Below, piece after piece: positions 51,401 through 60,239 of a DNA stretch of 64,000 nt. The first letter of the stretch is position 1, and each line of letters begins with the position of its first letter. The position numbers and the translations under genes are program-made. Where the stretch lies: positions 124,001 through 188,000 of the forward strand of contig NC_018337.1 of NCBI RefSeq assembly GCF_000234665.1. Direction: 5' to 3'. This DNA comes from Leishmania mexicana MHOM/GT/2001/U1103. Its lineage: Eukaryota > Euglenozoa > Kinetoplastea > Trypanosomatida > Trypanosomatidae. The notes under the pieces are model-generated. The model did no database searches and had not been told where the DNA came from. It was given only the letters and a program-made list of their open reading frames with translations.

Positions 51401-53756
51401 GGGGTACACGTGGGCGCCAACCCAGCGCAACTTCCGCAACTTCTACGAGAGCCTGTTGACAACCTTCGAAATCAGCACCGGGGCGGAGTGGATAGACGTC
51501 ATATACAGCGCCGTCGACTCCCGCTCAGCGCTGCTGTCGCCGCTGCAGAACCAGCGCCCGTACCTTGGCCTGGTCTTCATCGCATACTACTACGTGTCGC
51601 ACTTCATCTTCTTCACGCTGTTCATCTCAGCAGTGATCTACTGCTACATGCTCGCCAAGAGCGCCACGGAGGACGCGGTGGGGACGACGATCGAGCACCA
51701 GGTCTGGCTGCGCATGCAGGGCATGCTTTTTCGGCTGAAGCCCAAGCCGCAGCTTCTGCCCCTGGACACACGAGCCTCCCGCCTGGTCCACCTCCTGGTT
51801 TCGAATCGCTGGTTCGAGGCGTTCATGGGGCTCATTCTTGTCTTCAACATGCTGACCATGTCGCTCGAGTGGTACCAGATGAGCAGCACGCAGAAGACCA
51901 CGCTGGACGTGTTCCAGTACATCTGGGTCGGCATCTTCACCCTCGAGGTGGTTCTGCGTTTCGTCGCGCACGGCCTGCGCTTCTTCACGCGCCGGGCCTA
52001 CTGCTGGGATCTTCTGATCGTTATCCTCTCCTACATTCAGATTGGCCTCAACACCACAGCCGCCAACCAGGTGCCGTTCAACGTGAATGTGCTGCGCATG
52101 CTGCGAGTGGGTCGGGTGTTGCACCTCGTCCACCTCGCGCTGCCCTTCTCCACCCATCTGACACTCTTCCACGAGGTCCTGAAGGCGTCGGTGCCGGGGC
52201 TCATCAGCGTCACGTTCGTATACATGATCGCCGTGTACGTCTTCGCAATATTGGGCCTGCACTTCTTGGGCTACATCGTACCCTTCGGCGGCTACATCGA
52301 TGATAAGTACAACAACTTCGGCACCTTTGTGAACGCGCTCATCATGGTGTTTCGACTATCCACCCTGCAGAACTGGGCGACGATGCTGCGAGGCAGCTTG
52401 GACCGTGGTTACTACTGCACCCGCGCCAGCAAGCGATGCGGTCCAACGGACTGGGCGCCGGTGTACTACATTCCCATTGTCATCTGCTTCTTCCTTCTGC
52501 TAAGTACCATGTACATGGCAGTCGTGCTGGACAAGTACGTCGCAGCCGTGCGCATCCACTCTGCTGTCACCCGTCTCGACGAGCTGCGCCGCTTCTGCCA
52601 GCTATGGTCGAAGAGGGATCCGAACGGCACCATGTGGCTGCCAAGCGCGGCGCTACCGGAGCTGCTGGAGGAGCTGCGTCTGCCGCTGGGTGTCAGTGAC
52701 CGCCGCAACCGCGTTGAGGTAATGCAGCTGCTGCGGGAGTACAACATCCCTGACCACAACGGCCGTGTTTACTACTACGAGGTGCTGCTGCCGCTAGCGC
52801 GGCGCGTGATGGCCATCGCATTTCTCGAGGCGGACGACGCGCACACGGCCGGCAGCCAGGCCCCGAGAGACATTGCCTGGCACCTGTCAGAGCGCTCGCT
52901 CGGAGCACTGCCGGCATCCTATGGCACGGTGCAGCCAAGCAGCGTCACGGTAGCTGAGCATTACGCAGCCGCCCTCCTGCAGGCCGCTTTCCGCCGGGAC
53001 CACGCGATGCGCAACTATTACATTGCCAAGTCAGAGCTATGGCGCCGCGGCAGGGCGGTCTGCGTTGAGCGCGGGCTGCCGCACGGCAACTTCGGGTTTG
53101 GCAAGACGCCGCTGGCGGGCCCAGACCCGCGCGAGGAGGGCGTACGCCGTGGCTTCAACATTCCGAAGGATGCCACCCTCGCCAACTCGGCCGGCGGCCG
53201 TGTCTACGCCGACCCTGTGGCGGTCCGCATTGCCGCAATGCGCGAGGCCATGGGCTCCCAGAAGCGCACCACTGATCAGGAGCCGCCAACGCTGCTGCCG
53301 GCGGTTTACCGCTCTGCGATTTACCCCGAAGAGAAGCGCTTTGGCCCCAACGCCCCTGGCGCCATCCGCCGCCACGAGCGTCGCGACGAGAAGCTGGAGC
53401 GGAAGCGGGCGCAGGAAGAATACGAGAGACAGATGTACGAGCGCAGCAGCCGGAGTTATCCGGCACGCACGGCTGGCGAGCACAAAGATAATGAAACCCT
53501 CACTGCCGAGGGCGCAGGCGACGTGGACGTGAGCTTAGCCTATAGCAAGGGCACCATGGAGTCGCATCCCGCGGCCCGCGGAAATCAATACAACTTAGAT
53601 CCGACGGACGTTAACTACCAGCCTCCTCTCGGCACGAGTCCGGAGGAGCTGCGACAGGAAAAGATGGACCGTCGCCTCAACGCAGCCGCCACTGCCGCAA
53701 CGGCCTCGGCGACGCTCAGTGGTATCTCGCCATCCACTACTCCCGAGCAGTACTAA
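45468..53756 (+). CDS. Four-domain voltage-gated calcium-channel-type protein, 2762 residues
   Basis: Four repeats of six helices plus pore loop are visible: I about 345-640, II about 1093-1325, III about 1780-2065, IV about 2115-2360. Each S4 has spaced basic residues (I WRLIRTIK, II RFLRLFRVIR, III LRYLKVMRCFR, IV LRMLRVGR). Pore loops read TFQGW (Q586), NRDQW (D1278), TGAEW (A2006) and TLQNW (Q2301), so the four-Glu ring of animal Ca channels is not kept. The C-terminal tail matches the CaV layout: an EF-hand-like/pre-IQ region (about 2375-2450) and an IQ-type calmodulin motif LQAAFRRDHAMR (2504-2515). The N-terminus (1-250) and the I-II and II-III linkers are long, Ser/Gln/Arg-rich and disordered; the I-II linker has a six-Asp run. 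The related T. brucei channel is flagellar. The ATG at 45468 directly follows the acceptor region. Confidence 0.95.
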   Translation: MSSLNNSRGQLNPPHHESMSTVKTPATRRADPHDDSTMPLSGTIQGSYPRPALPPPLPPVQRGSAAATAVEDPAALPQPSATALSGDLPALPSLSRTSRPSSTNGARQQQPEQRPATPMVTPRGATPELQSTTMNASVTARRPPTNPQSRNTASTPAPRPSSSLRAKGATAEAPPSRGRSGAEGLSRKTSSGSRSNSSPGAPTPASKRDDDVEELMEIPLAHTQPIEKFFVEYNGAAAEREDDGQPRNDNEVLLMQFAEYTDDDSFFSSSDTVIECDPQRLRSDPLRRRAVVSVQNTLQLRALTNGRVPEDMVWNNVTRTSWLYQIHNRAIALQHTSFFILPACWTPRVIVYNVMHHWLMEMFIFLMILGYAIFQATWGRYTAPPGGMHKPDHIIWADVFYTCLLGFEIIARLFASGGILHKRAFFRSPWRWLDTAVLVLSIMECTWWQDLWNFTAWRLIRTIKCLTYVPAPVRMKLLAKSLLRSTNRLIYVTILLTYFIFFFGLLGLQLFVGTLHSRCVNTLTGAVTSQVCRSVATGQYGLYWGHHCGVFYTCQADAFPNPHYDFRSFDDVGHAMLSVFQIMTFQGWSGLLQETNDGLAMMAFLYYFFTILVCTWIVPSLYLGVFLEKMDKTSRLFVLKQLDFFDHMLTEQRQRMSSMVRLNDYVERDENGLVSHYPAYTLQQQDGKRLTSDDTTSGTTDDKNMNVHRIKSHHRSIQATKWTDEQRIQLQLALTRQRDVAEEAERKRQLQQAALGDLIVEEDGAGKRQGASPARAASGPATLTETSLQPTKERSDFALGGRVGAVQHHPAAFAIGDSHQSNLPFAVRQEVQAEQLRFLDPYTNGASTAKNDMYNSAAALRTNMDKSHTAVPGGGAESATVLHSRPASNARPFTKAPSAQSMSVMVAREAAGVVPHRRSISVHGGTLSRTSSMNGRSSLNRLHASMTQMPQAPTQQEQTAYVINDPEGGDFDYAKTLGQKINIIRNIAHMFTEGYPRIISQYLWEHRMMQHRYGLTPLSYTNKYEEEALRRLRQRRAQERREEREELRRNGMGHLIDDDDDDSLAEKQWMRKEGLVAGSMSPIRMARNIRENAPITIFNYIMYSFIIANAVFNASRFDTMPDYWETGTFIAGVCFSVLFMLELLIRLLALGPGPFFTDILILIEATFVVISLFQLGYTRANTTSLFNWVRFLRLFRVIRCRPLRRVSRVLIHSFPDMVYALVFFTLYMFMWLLLGMSFFGSRIGWIDYNTSDYTTRGTFETFSHAAYAVAQAFSVNRDQWLYLSWSGMRVRGGYTVMYFIATVCVAFIFRFFFIAVMTYAWQAQQEKEDYYFMSGSSHGRHGRRGRFARLPFFDFSVWRSFKHIHGGFDRRDVAPDEIYFLNEDMARQLRLVEAKDRYYRENYGQKKSEWGDMGEGSQMGGSDMYGPDGALVNGPQYVNIGGRLYRQPSLPSTEMGFSVGGTPQHRGQLRFARHYHAVPATTYAAAQQQRPAGAHNALPDEVEVSRSLSRHSHRSMVNPLLASRHSLSPARQGTSIGGPSVARVSDSLAEERAKNANISLVPRLTKLGNARAVVSGDDEATADYSTPEGGVSDEDFEHLLLPGPRLRYKSTMDEGRRVFETCLDCNTHMQMPLRAPPGVAQRTAEELHAEHCHMAAVRSSQQLVLNALIGYARMQADHEVTPTKRMVEVVLGQAWSCGMLLFDTIENLSCMDLPEQDRTWDRMLEALEMQQWLLGLHVGEEQVGRATLAYILANQQRQEAQVQGKSYKNTWEDRAFFVLSPSNPVRLAVSTVVGSMWFEIAVLCVIYAASICLALYAPSEDNRDFGGSYNSAKYKALHILDDIFSIIFVVEMVLRWISMGVVLPVGRAYFWHRWNIFDFFIVIISLVSWGKPDIFLRYLKVMRCFRVLGPLRYWKWGSSSMSHVARTIWDSIPTLANVCLLMLMNYIVWAIIFVSMFMNKFNYCSNASIVNGTQCVEEGYTWAPTQRNFRNFYESLLTTFEISTGAEWIDVIYSAVDSRSALLSPLQNQRPYLGLVFIAYYYVSHFIFFTLFISAVIYCYMLAKSATEDAVGTTIEHQVWLRMQGMLFRLKPKPQLLPLDTRASRLVHLLVSNRWFEAFMGLILVFNMLTMSLEWYQMSSTQKTTLDVFQYIWVGIFTLEVVLRFVAHGLRFFTRRAYCWDLLIVILSYIQIGLNTTAANQVPFNVNVLRMLRVGRVLHLVHLALPFSTHLTLFHEVLKASVPGLISVTFVYMIAVYVFAILGLHFLGYIVPFGGYIDDKYNNFGTFVNALIMVFRLSTLQNWATMLRGSLDRGYYCTRASKRCGPTDWAPVYYIPIVICFFLLLSTMYMAVVLDKYVAAVRIHSAVTRLDELRRFCQLWSKRDPNGTMWLPSAALPELLEELRLPLGVSDRRNRVEVMQLLREYNIPDHNGRVYYYEVLLPLARRVMAIAFLEADDAHTAGSQAPRDIAWHLSERSLGALPASYGTVQPSSVTVAEHYAAALLQAAFRRDHAMRNYYIAKSELWRRGRAVCVERGLPHGNFGFGKTPLAGPDPREEGVRRGFNIPKDATLANSAGGRVYADPVAVRIAAMREAMGSQKRTTDQEPPTLLPAVYRSAIYPEEKRFGPNAPGAIRRHERRDEKLERKRAQEEYERQMYERSSRSYPARTAGEHKDNETLTAEGAGDVDVSLAYSKGTMESHPAARGNQYNLDPTDVNYQPPLGTSPEELRQEKMDRRLNAAATAATASATLSGISPSTTPEQY

Positions 53757-54411
53757 GTCCGTTCCATGACCTCAGTCGCCCTCCTTGCAGGACGCAGTGC
53801 AAGGCGTACACGTACTCGTCTCTGCTCAGAGAACTCTGGAGGTGCGCCGGCACGGTTGGCCTCGTTGTTGTTGCAGCGCATGTTGCTGTTGGGCTGGCGC
53901 TGGTTGAGACCGCTGTTCTTTTGTTCCTCTTCCCGTTTGGCTAGGTGTTACGTCTCTCCTCCGTTCAAGGCTTCCCTGTAGCACAGGGCCTCCTTCTCCC
54001 CTTCCCCCTTCCCCCTCCTCCCTCCTCCCTTTGTTTTCCACCCTCCCACCCAGAGACGTGTCAGAGACTGTTGCGTCCCGTTCTCCTTCGGCTTCGCCCT
54101 CTCCTGCCATTTGGTGTGCGTGTGTGCGTATGTGTGTGTGTGTGTGTGTCGGCGCTTCTTTTATTTCGACTGCAGGTCACCACCCGCACACGCACACATA
54201 CGCACACACGCACACAGGGGAGACGGCGAAGGTGACGCCGGTGGGTACTTTTCGTATGTATGTGTGCGTGTATGCCTCTTCTTTGTTTCTATGGTGCTAT
54301 GTACGGATTTAGGCCCACGAATGATGGCGTGGGCTCATGTTGTCGTTGTAGAAGCCGTGCCCCCTCCCCTCCAGCTGTGGAGCAGGCACGCACAAGAACA
54401 TCGCACACACA

Positions 54412-54427
54412 CATATATATATATATC
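54412..54427. repeat. (TA)n microsatellite
   Basis: About 8 TA units follow a CACACACA context. Confidence 0.85.
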
Positions 54428-55560
54428 ATGCCCGCACAAGCCGTGCACGCCCTCTTCGTGCGTGTGTGCCTGTACCTCACAGACGCACGGAGCAGAAATC
54501 GGAGAGGCGCCATTCGTGGAGAGGGAAGAGAGATCGCGCTTGCGCGGTTCAGTGTGTGTGCGGGCAGGAAATGATGGTGTTGGTGTCAGAGCGTGGGGTG
54601 CAACGAACGTGTTGTATGCCAGCAAAACGTCTTTGGCCACCACCGTTTCTCCGCCTTGCTTGTTGCTGCTTGGAAAGGCTCGCTCGTGCTCCAAAGTGCG
54701 CTGTAGGGCCGTCTTGCTGGAGCGGGAATCCAGGGAGAGCGCACTTGTGTCTGCGAGATGCCGCCACCAAACGCGTTGGCGTGTACTTCGCGCTGACTGG
54801 TGGCAAGCAAGTCTCAAGAATTCGCATAAAGCTCTCTCTCTTTCCCGGCTCGCACTGGCTGCACATGGCTACACACGTGAAGATGTGCACCATATGTCAT
54901 TGCCATAACAGCATCGCTCCTCTCCTCTGCTGCCCTTTCTTCACCTCTCTGCCTCTGGCTGTCTCTCTCTCTATATATACACGAACTGCGTCGCTTGCTC
55001 GTGTGTGTGCGTGTGTGTTTGTGCATCCCGGCGTCGATGACGCGTCCATGGTCGACATGAACGCACGCGCAATCCGCGTGCTCGAAACCTTGAAAGAAGC
55101 CAACAAAAAAAAAGTAGACCGTAGCGCCTCGCTTGCACAGACCAATACTCAGACGAACATAGCGATCTCTCTCTCTCTCCCTATTATATGCACAAGCGCA
55201 CACACGCTCGCGTACGAAGCAGTCCGGCACAGCGCACTCCGCTCCAACCTCTATCTGTACAAGTGTCCACATCGGCGCCTCGTACAGCAGTGGGGGTGGG
55301 TGGGGCGGAAAGCAGGAGCGCGGAAGACACGCACACGTCTCATCAGGAGTGGTTTGGGTTGTCTGTGGAGACTGCTCAGGCGCTGCAGGAGCGACGCTCG
55401 CGAGGGGAGTACCGTTGTGTGTGTGTGTGTGTGGGGAGGAGGGGTTTATCGCTGCTCGGGACGCACACGCTTTCCTCAGAGAGCTCTGTCACGCATACTT
55501 GCGCTCTCCCACACCCTAAAGAAGCGTGCGCCACCTCTACGGTGCGTGTGCGGGCTCGAA

Positions 55561-55597
55561 TTTCTCTCTGTCGCTGTGTTGCGCTCTGCCGTTGAAG
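55561..55597 (+). promoter_or_regulatory. Candidate spliced-leader acceptor for importin beta
   Basis: A T/C/G tract is followed by AAG ending at 55597, 40 bases before the ATG at 55638. Confidence 0.3.
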
Positions 55598-55637
55598 AGG
55601 CAAATCCATAAATAGGAAACGACGCAGGTCGGTCGTG

Positions 55638-58250
55638 ATGGCGAACATTACGGACCTTCTCATGGCTCTGGGCAACCCGGAGCCGTCTATCCGGGTGCCC
55701 GCAGAGACCGCTGTGAACAATGCCAAGGAGACCGACCTCGCCACCTTCATGACGACAATGCTGCAGGAGTTCCGTGACGAAAACAAGCCGACCTTTGCCC
55801 GAAACATGGCGGGCACGTTGCTGAAGAATGCAGTGGCGCCATCCTTGCGAGAAGTGGCGGCACGGCACGCGCTGGAGGAACGCTGGCGTGCCCTGCCTGG
55901 GGATGTGCGGCTGCACATCAAGAATGAGGTTCTGAGTACTCTCGGCAGCCCCAATCGCGATGTGCGCACAGTCGCCGCCAACATCGTTGGCAGTCTGGCT
56001 CGTAGCGAGCTGCCTTCCGGGGAGTGGCCACAGCTGATGGGCATCCTTGTCGGCGCAGCGCAGTCTGCCTCGGAGCAACACCAGGAGGCAGCCCTCACCG
56101 CCATCGGCTACATTTGCGAGGAGGGCAAGGATCATGAGGAAGTGGAGCAGGCGCTGAAACCGAGCACGACAGACGTGCTCTCTGTGATTGTGCAGTGCAT
56201 GGCAAGCACCAACGAGGATGTCAAGTTCAGCGCGACGAATGCCTTGTGCAACGCGATGGAGTACATCCACGACAACATGGACGTCCCGGAGCAACGCAGC
56301 TACCTCGTGACGGCGCTGTGTGAGACGGCGAAGTCGTGCACGACGGCGCGTACTCGAGAGCGCGCCATGGAGAGCTTGGTCAAGGTGGCGGAGCTCTACT
56401 ACTCGACGCTGCCGGACTACATCGCGCGTCTCCACGAAATCACCACGAATGCAATTTTTCACGACGAGGAGGCGGTGGGCCTGCAGGCTATCCAGTTCTG
56501 GATCTCGATCTGCGAGCTGGAGCGGGACATGAAGGAGGGTGGCGACGTGCAGTCAAGCCTGAACTACAGCGCGCAGGGGCTCACGTTCCTTGTCGACATC
56601 TGCAAGCAGCTCCTCGTCCGGCAAGAAGAGGACCAGACGGAGGATGACTGGAACCTCTCCGTGGCCGGTGGCAAGCTGCTGCAGAGCCTCGCCGAGGCCG
56701 TCGGTATCCCCATCCAGCGGCCCGTGATGGATTTTGTGTACGCCAACATTAACAGCACAGAGTGGCGCAAACGCGAGGCATCCGTGATGGCGTTCGGGTG
56801 CATCATTGGAGTCCAGGAAACCGCGGCGCAGGAAGCCATTCAGGACACTGTGGCGCAGGCGGTCCCCGGTCTCATGGAGTACCTCCGCGACTCAAACGAG
56901 ATGGTGGCGGACACAAGTGCGTGGGTGCTGGCGCTCGTGTGCGAGAACTTCGTCGACATCTTCCTGCAGACGCCCGATCTGCTGCAGCGCTTAATGAACG
57001 ATGTCGGTCCGATGATCGGCGGCGACAACGCGCGCATGGGCGTTCGTGCGTGCCACATCGTCAACAACATCGCGCTGGCCTACGAGGAAGAGGAGGATCA
57101 GCAGACAAACGAAATTTCGCGCTACTACGGTGACCTTGTCGTCGTTCTTCTGCACGCCATCGACCACGGGGCCACGAACGACTTCAAGAGCGCTGCTCAA
57201 GAGACGCTGAATGCCCTCGTAGACGCGGCCGCGAACGACTGCTGCAGCGCCTACCTAATTCAATTGCCTCAAGAACTGCTAGCACGCATGGGCCCGCAGC
57301 TCAACACGCTGCGGCAGTCCAGCGGCGACAACATTGAAGCGGAGGCGATGATGGGCCTGCTCTGCGGTGCGCTCTCGGCCCTTGCGCGCAAGCTGGGTCA
57401 GAGCTTTATGCCATTCCTAGACACTTCCATGCAAGCCCTCATTCAGGTGATCGAGCTCCCCACCGACTACGTGCAACAGGAGGCACTGGTGGCCATTGGC
57501 AGTATCGCCTACGTTGCCAAGGAGCAACTGGCGCCCTACCTGGCGAAGGTCATTCCGCACGTACTGAAGTACTTGCAGGCCTTCGACGAACCGGACAGCA
57601 TCTACGGTGTGGTGGCTGCGGTGGGCGACCTCAGTCTCTCCTGCCGCCTCTCGCTGCTGCCCTTCGAGTCCGATATCATGAACACCCTGTACGTCAACCT
57701 CACGAACACCGAGGTGGATCGTGAGCTCAAGTGCTCGTTTCTCAGCTGCTTTAGCGACTTTATCCTCAACGTGCTGGGCAGCGAGCGTTTCAAGCCGTAC
57801 ATGGCCGCGCTGCTGCCGCTGGTGGACCAACTCTTCCGCGCCAGCTGCGAGATCGACATCCGCGGTGACCCAGAAGGCGAGGAGTACGTGATGAGCCTCT
57901 GGGAGACGACCGCCTCCTTCTACTCCTCCGTCACCCAGTGCTTCAAGAGCAGTGACGTGGATGCCTTGGCCCCGTACCTGGCAAACATTTTGAGCTTTGC
58001 CCTTCACGCCGCCACGAACGCCGGCGAGTTCGAGGAGACGCAGATGGCGGCACTCATGGTCATTGGTGACATGGCATCGGTGCTGCGCCACGTACCCGAT
58101 CCGCAGATGCGGGCGCAGGCGAAGCAGGCGCTGCTGGCAGACGCCGTGAACGGCGCTCTGAACCAAGCGCTGTGCAGCAGTACCTCTGAGGACAACAAGA
58201 AGCAGCTAAAGTGGATCCGGAATCAGCTGAGTCACCTCCAACGCTCATGA
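55638..58250 (+). CDS. KPNB1: Importin subunit beta-1 (karyopherin beta-1)
   Basis: This nuclear import receptor binds importin alpha and Ran-GTP and moves through nuclear pores. The 870-residue protein equals the family length (about 870). It is a HEAT-repeat solenoid throughout. Family marks include an importin-beta N-terminal region (about 20-100), EAALTAIGYICEE, VKFSATNALCNAMEY, DDWNLSVAGGKLLQSLAE after an acidic loop (the Asp/Glu loop that contacts the IBB domain and Ran), RKREASVMAFGCIIG, TSAWVLALVCENF and LVAIGSIAYV. The true ATG is at 55638 (MANITDLLMAL); the codon before it is GTG in frame. Confidence 0.95.
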   Translation: MANITDLLMALGNPEPSIRVPAETAVNNAKETDLATFMTTMLQEFRDENKPTFARNMAGTLLKNAVAPSLREVAARHALEERWRALPGDVRLHIKNEVLSTLGSPNRDVRTVAANIVGSLARSELPSGEWPQLMGILVGAAQSASEQHQEAALTAIGYICEEGKDHEEVEQALKPSTTDVLSVIVQCMASTNEDVKFSATNALCNAMEYIHDNMDVPEQRSYLVTALCETAKSCTTARTRERAMESLVKVAELYYSTLPDYIARLHEITTNAIFHDEEAVGLQAIQFWISICELERDMKEGGDVQSSLNYSAQGLTFLVDICKQLLVRQEEDQTEDDWNLSVAGGKLLQSLAEAVGIPIQRPVMDFVYANINSTEWRKREASVMAFGCIIGVQETAAQEAIQDTVAQAVPGLMEYLRDSNEMVADTSAWVLALVCENFVDIFLQTPDLLQRLMNDVGPMIGGDNARMGVRACHIVNNIALAYEEEEDQQTNEISRYYGDLVVVLLHAIDHGATNDFKSAAQETLNALVDAAANDCCSAYLIQLPQELLARMGPQLNTLRQSSGDNIEAEAMMGLLCGALSALARKLGQSFMPFLDTSMQALIQVIELPTDYVQQEALVAIGSIAYVAKEQLAPYLAKVIPHVLKYLQAFDEPDSIYGVVAAVGDLSLSCRLSLLPFESDIMNTLYVNLTNTEVDRELKCSFLSCFSDFILNVLGSERFKPYMAALLPLVDQLFRASCEIDIRGDPEGEEYVMSLWETTASFYSSVTQCFKSSDVDALAPYLANILSFALHAATNAGEFEETQMAALMVIGDMASVLRHVPDPQMRAQAKQALLADAVNGALNQALCSSTSEDNKKQLKWIRNQLSHLQRS

Positions 58251-58959
58251 TCGCCCCCCCCCCACGCGCGGGGTGGCGCGGTGCTTCTCTCTGCACACAT
58301 GACTGTGTCGGAGTGTGCATATTTTCGGGCCCTTGCATCGGACGCACACGCGGGCCGGAAGGTGGGCATCCGTGTTGTCCACCGCCATCCTCATAGAAGA
58401 GACTCTTGTGCGGGCAAGCGACCACCGCCACGCTTTGTGCACACATTCGGCAGTGAGCGCGTGCGCATGTGCGCGTTCCCTATACGTACTCAAGGCATTA
58501 CTGTTCGTGCAACCTATGCGAGCGTGCTTGCCTGCTCGTCGTCTTATCCCTCTCGCTCGCTCTCCGTGTACGTCTGAGTGGTTGACGTCTTTGTCTCAGA
58601 AGTTAAGGAGCCGTCCCCCTCCCTCCCTCCCTTAACATGAGCGGCCCAACACCGCTAATAAGCTAAGAGGGTCTGAAGGACCCCCCCCCCAAGTCGCTGG
58701 TACTCGCTGGCGTCTGTCTGTCTGTCTGTGTGTGTGTGTGCGTGTCAGTGAGCGTTTTGTCCTCGTTGTTGTTTTCTGCGCCCCATGGGCATGGCGCCCC
58801 ACCGCCCAACGTGGAACCAAAGCGGAGAGGGGTGATGCTCGCGCGCCGGCGGCTTCTTGGCCGTGCGCGCCATGGTGGGGTTTGACGTGTTTTTATGCGT
58901 GTGATGGTGATGGTGGTGGATGGCGTCTAATGATGGCCCGCTGAGCACTGCGTGTGTGT

Positions 58960-59231
58960 GTGTGTGTCGTCCGTCTCATGGAATATGCAGCAGCCTTGCT
59001 CACCAGCATTCGTGGCACCGTCTGCGTGCTTGAGGAAGCACATAACACACAGCCACAGTCGACACAGATGAACGTTGCCCCACCGTCGAACTCTTTCAGT
59101 GCCGCCTCCTTCAGCTGCGCCGCTGCATGTGCTCCCACTCGGCCGCTCCCCAGAATCTCTACCAACTGATTATCAAACATAGCACATGCCACATGGCACA
59201 ACTCTTGAGGGGTGATATGGGGGTGCGGCAT
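58960..59231 (-). pseudogene. Coding-like fragment on the minus strand
   Basis: Read on the minus strand, this stretch gives about 85 residues with natural composition (ELCHVACAMFDNQLVEILGS, AQLKEAALKEFDGGATF, CVDCGCVLC) and no low-complexity. It has no recognised family and runs into GT-repeat translation at its far end. It would be the only minus-strand gene in a one-strand cluster, so it is more likely an insertion relic or chance. Confidence 0.25.
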
Positions 59232-60239
59232 TGCGCTCCTCCTCCCCTACACACCCCGCCCTCCCCTTTGCTTCACTCTCTCACTCCACCCGGAGGAAGA
59301 ACACCCTCGCCTGTGCATCCCCACTTCCCTCCCGCCCCGCTCTGTGTGGCAACACATATGAGCGAGAGGGCGCATCGCCTCGTTTGCCCCCCCCGCGTGT
59401 TTCTCACCCTCGTGTTTGTCACTTCTGCCGATCTTTCCTTTCCCGAGTCCCTTAGCACACACACGCACATACAGTCGAAGATGCACAGCCGACGTCGCCT
59501 ATAGTCGCCTGCCATTCAGACACGAGGCGCTTGCCGGGCGGGAGCGGCTGCCGGCGAGTCCTCGCGATGGTCCTCACAGAGCCCGCCGCGCCTTCTTCTG
59601 TGCCAAACTGGCGCCACACACAAGGCTGCAACCCACCCGGGCACCACCGGACTCCCTCGGCCCGTCTCGACTGCCTCACCGCTCTCATCAAAGTGGACCG
59701 CGACAACGGGGCGAAGCGTCCCCTTCCCCAATTACGACACCGCCGTTCCATACATGGTCCTGTCCGTCACGATGGAGACCCTGATGGTGTTGTTCATGTG
59801 CATGACCACCGTGCACATACGCCACGCTGTGCACGTGCAAAACGGCGCCGTACCCCACATGATGCCTTCCTGGACGCCGTCGTTGCTGCCTTCCACTTGA
59901 CACAGCACGTGCGCGTGATGCGGAGGCCCGGCAACTGTTGCTACGTCGCCGCGCTCGCGATGATAACAGTCCGACGCTTCGAGCAGGAGAGCGTCGCGGA
60001 ACCCCCGTCCCCGGTTACACAGGAGCAGAAGGACGGCGCACAGGCGCACACCCCTCGAGGAAAGGACCCCGCGGGCCGTCTGTTTCTCGGAATGGCGTGG
60101 GTGTTTGCAGCTCGCCGACGGCCTTGCCTACACGAGGCATCCGCTTCACAACAGAAGACCCTCGCCCCCCCCGCCATAACCCAGAATAAGAACAGGAGGG
60201 CGTGGAAACACGGTGGGCGGCTGGCGATGGCGCTGTCCT

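Larger units (their letters stand above)
53757..55637. other. Intergenic region (1.9 kb), channel to importin beta
   Basis: It holds a (GT)n run at about 54127-54150, nearby CA runs (about 54184-54215), a TA block at about 54412-54427, CT repeats (about 54829-54843, 54960-54972, 55168-55181) and a GT run at about 55416-55432. A 381-codon open frame at 54466-55611 has no coding character. No gene is seen. Confidence 0.55.

Noticed and set aside
39515..53756. POC1, small membrane gene and channel as a functional flagellar gene cluster
   Set aside because: Gene order in trypanosomatid polycistrons rarely reflects function, and neighbours include unrelated housekeeping genes.
54466..55611. 381-codon open frame between channel and importin beta
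   Set aside because: Codon use and composition are UTR-like, with CT and GT repeats translated inside it. It ends just before the importin leader.
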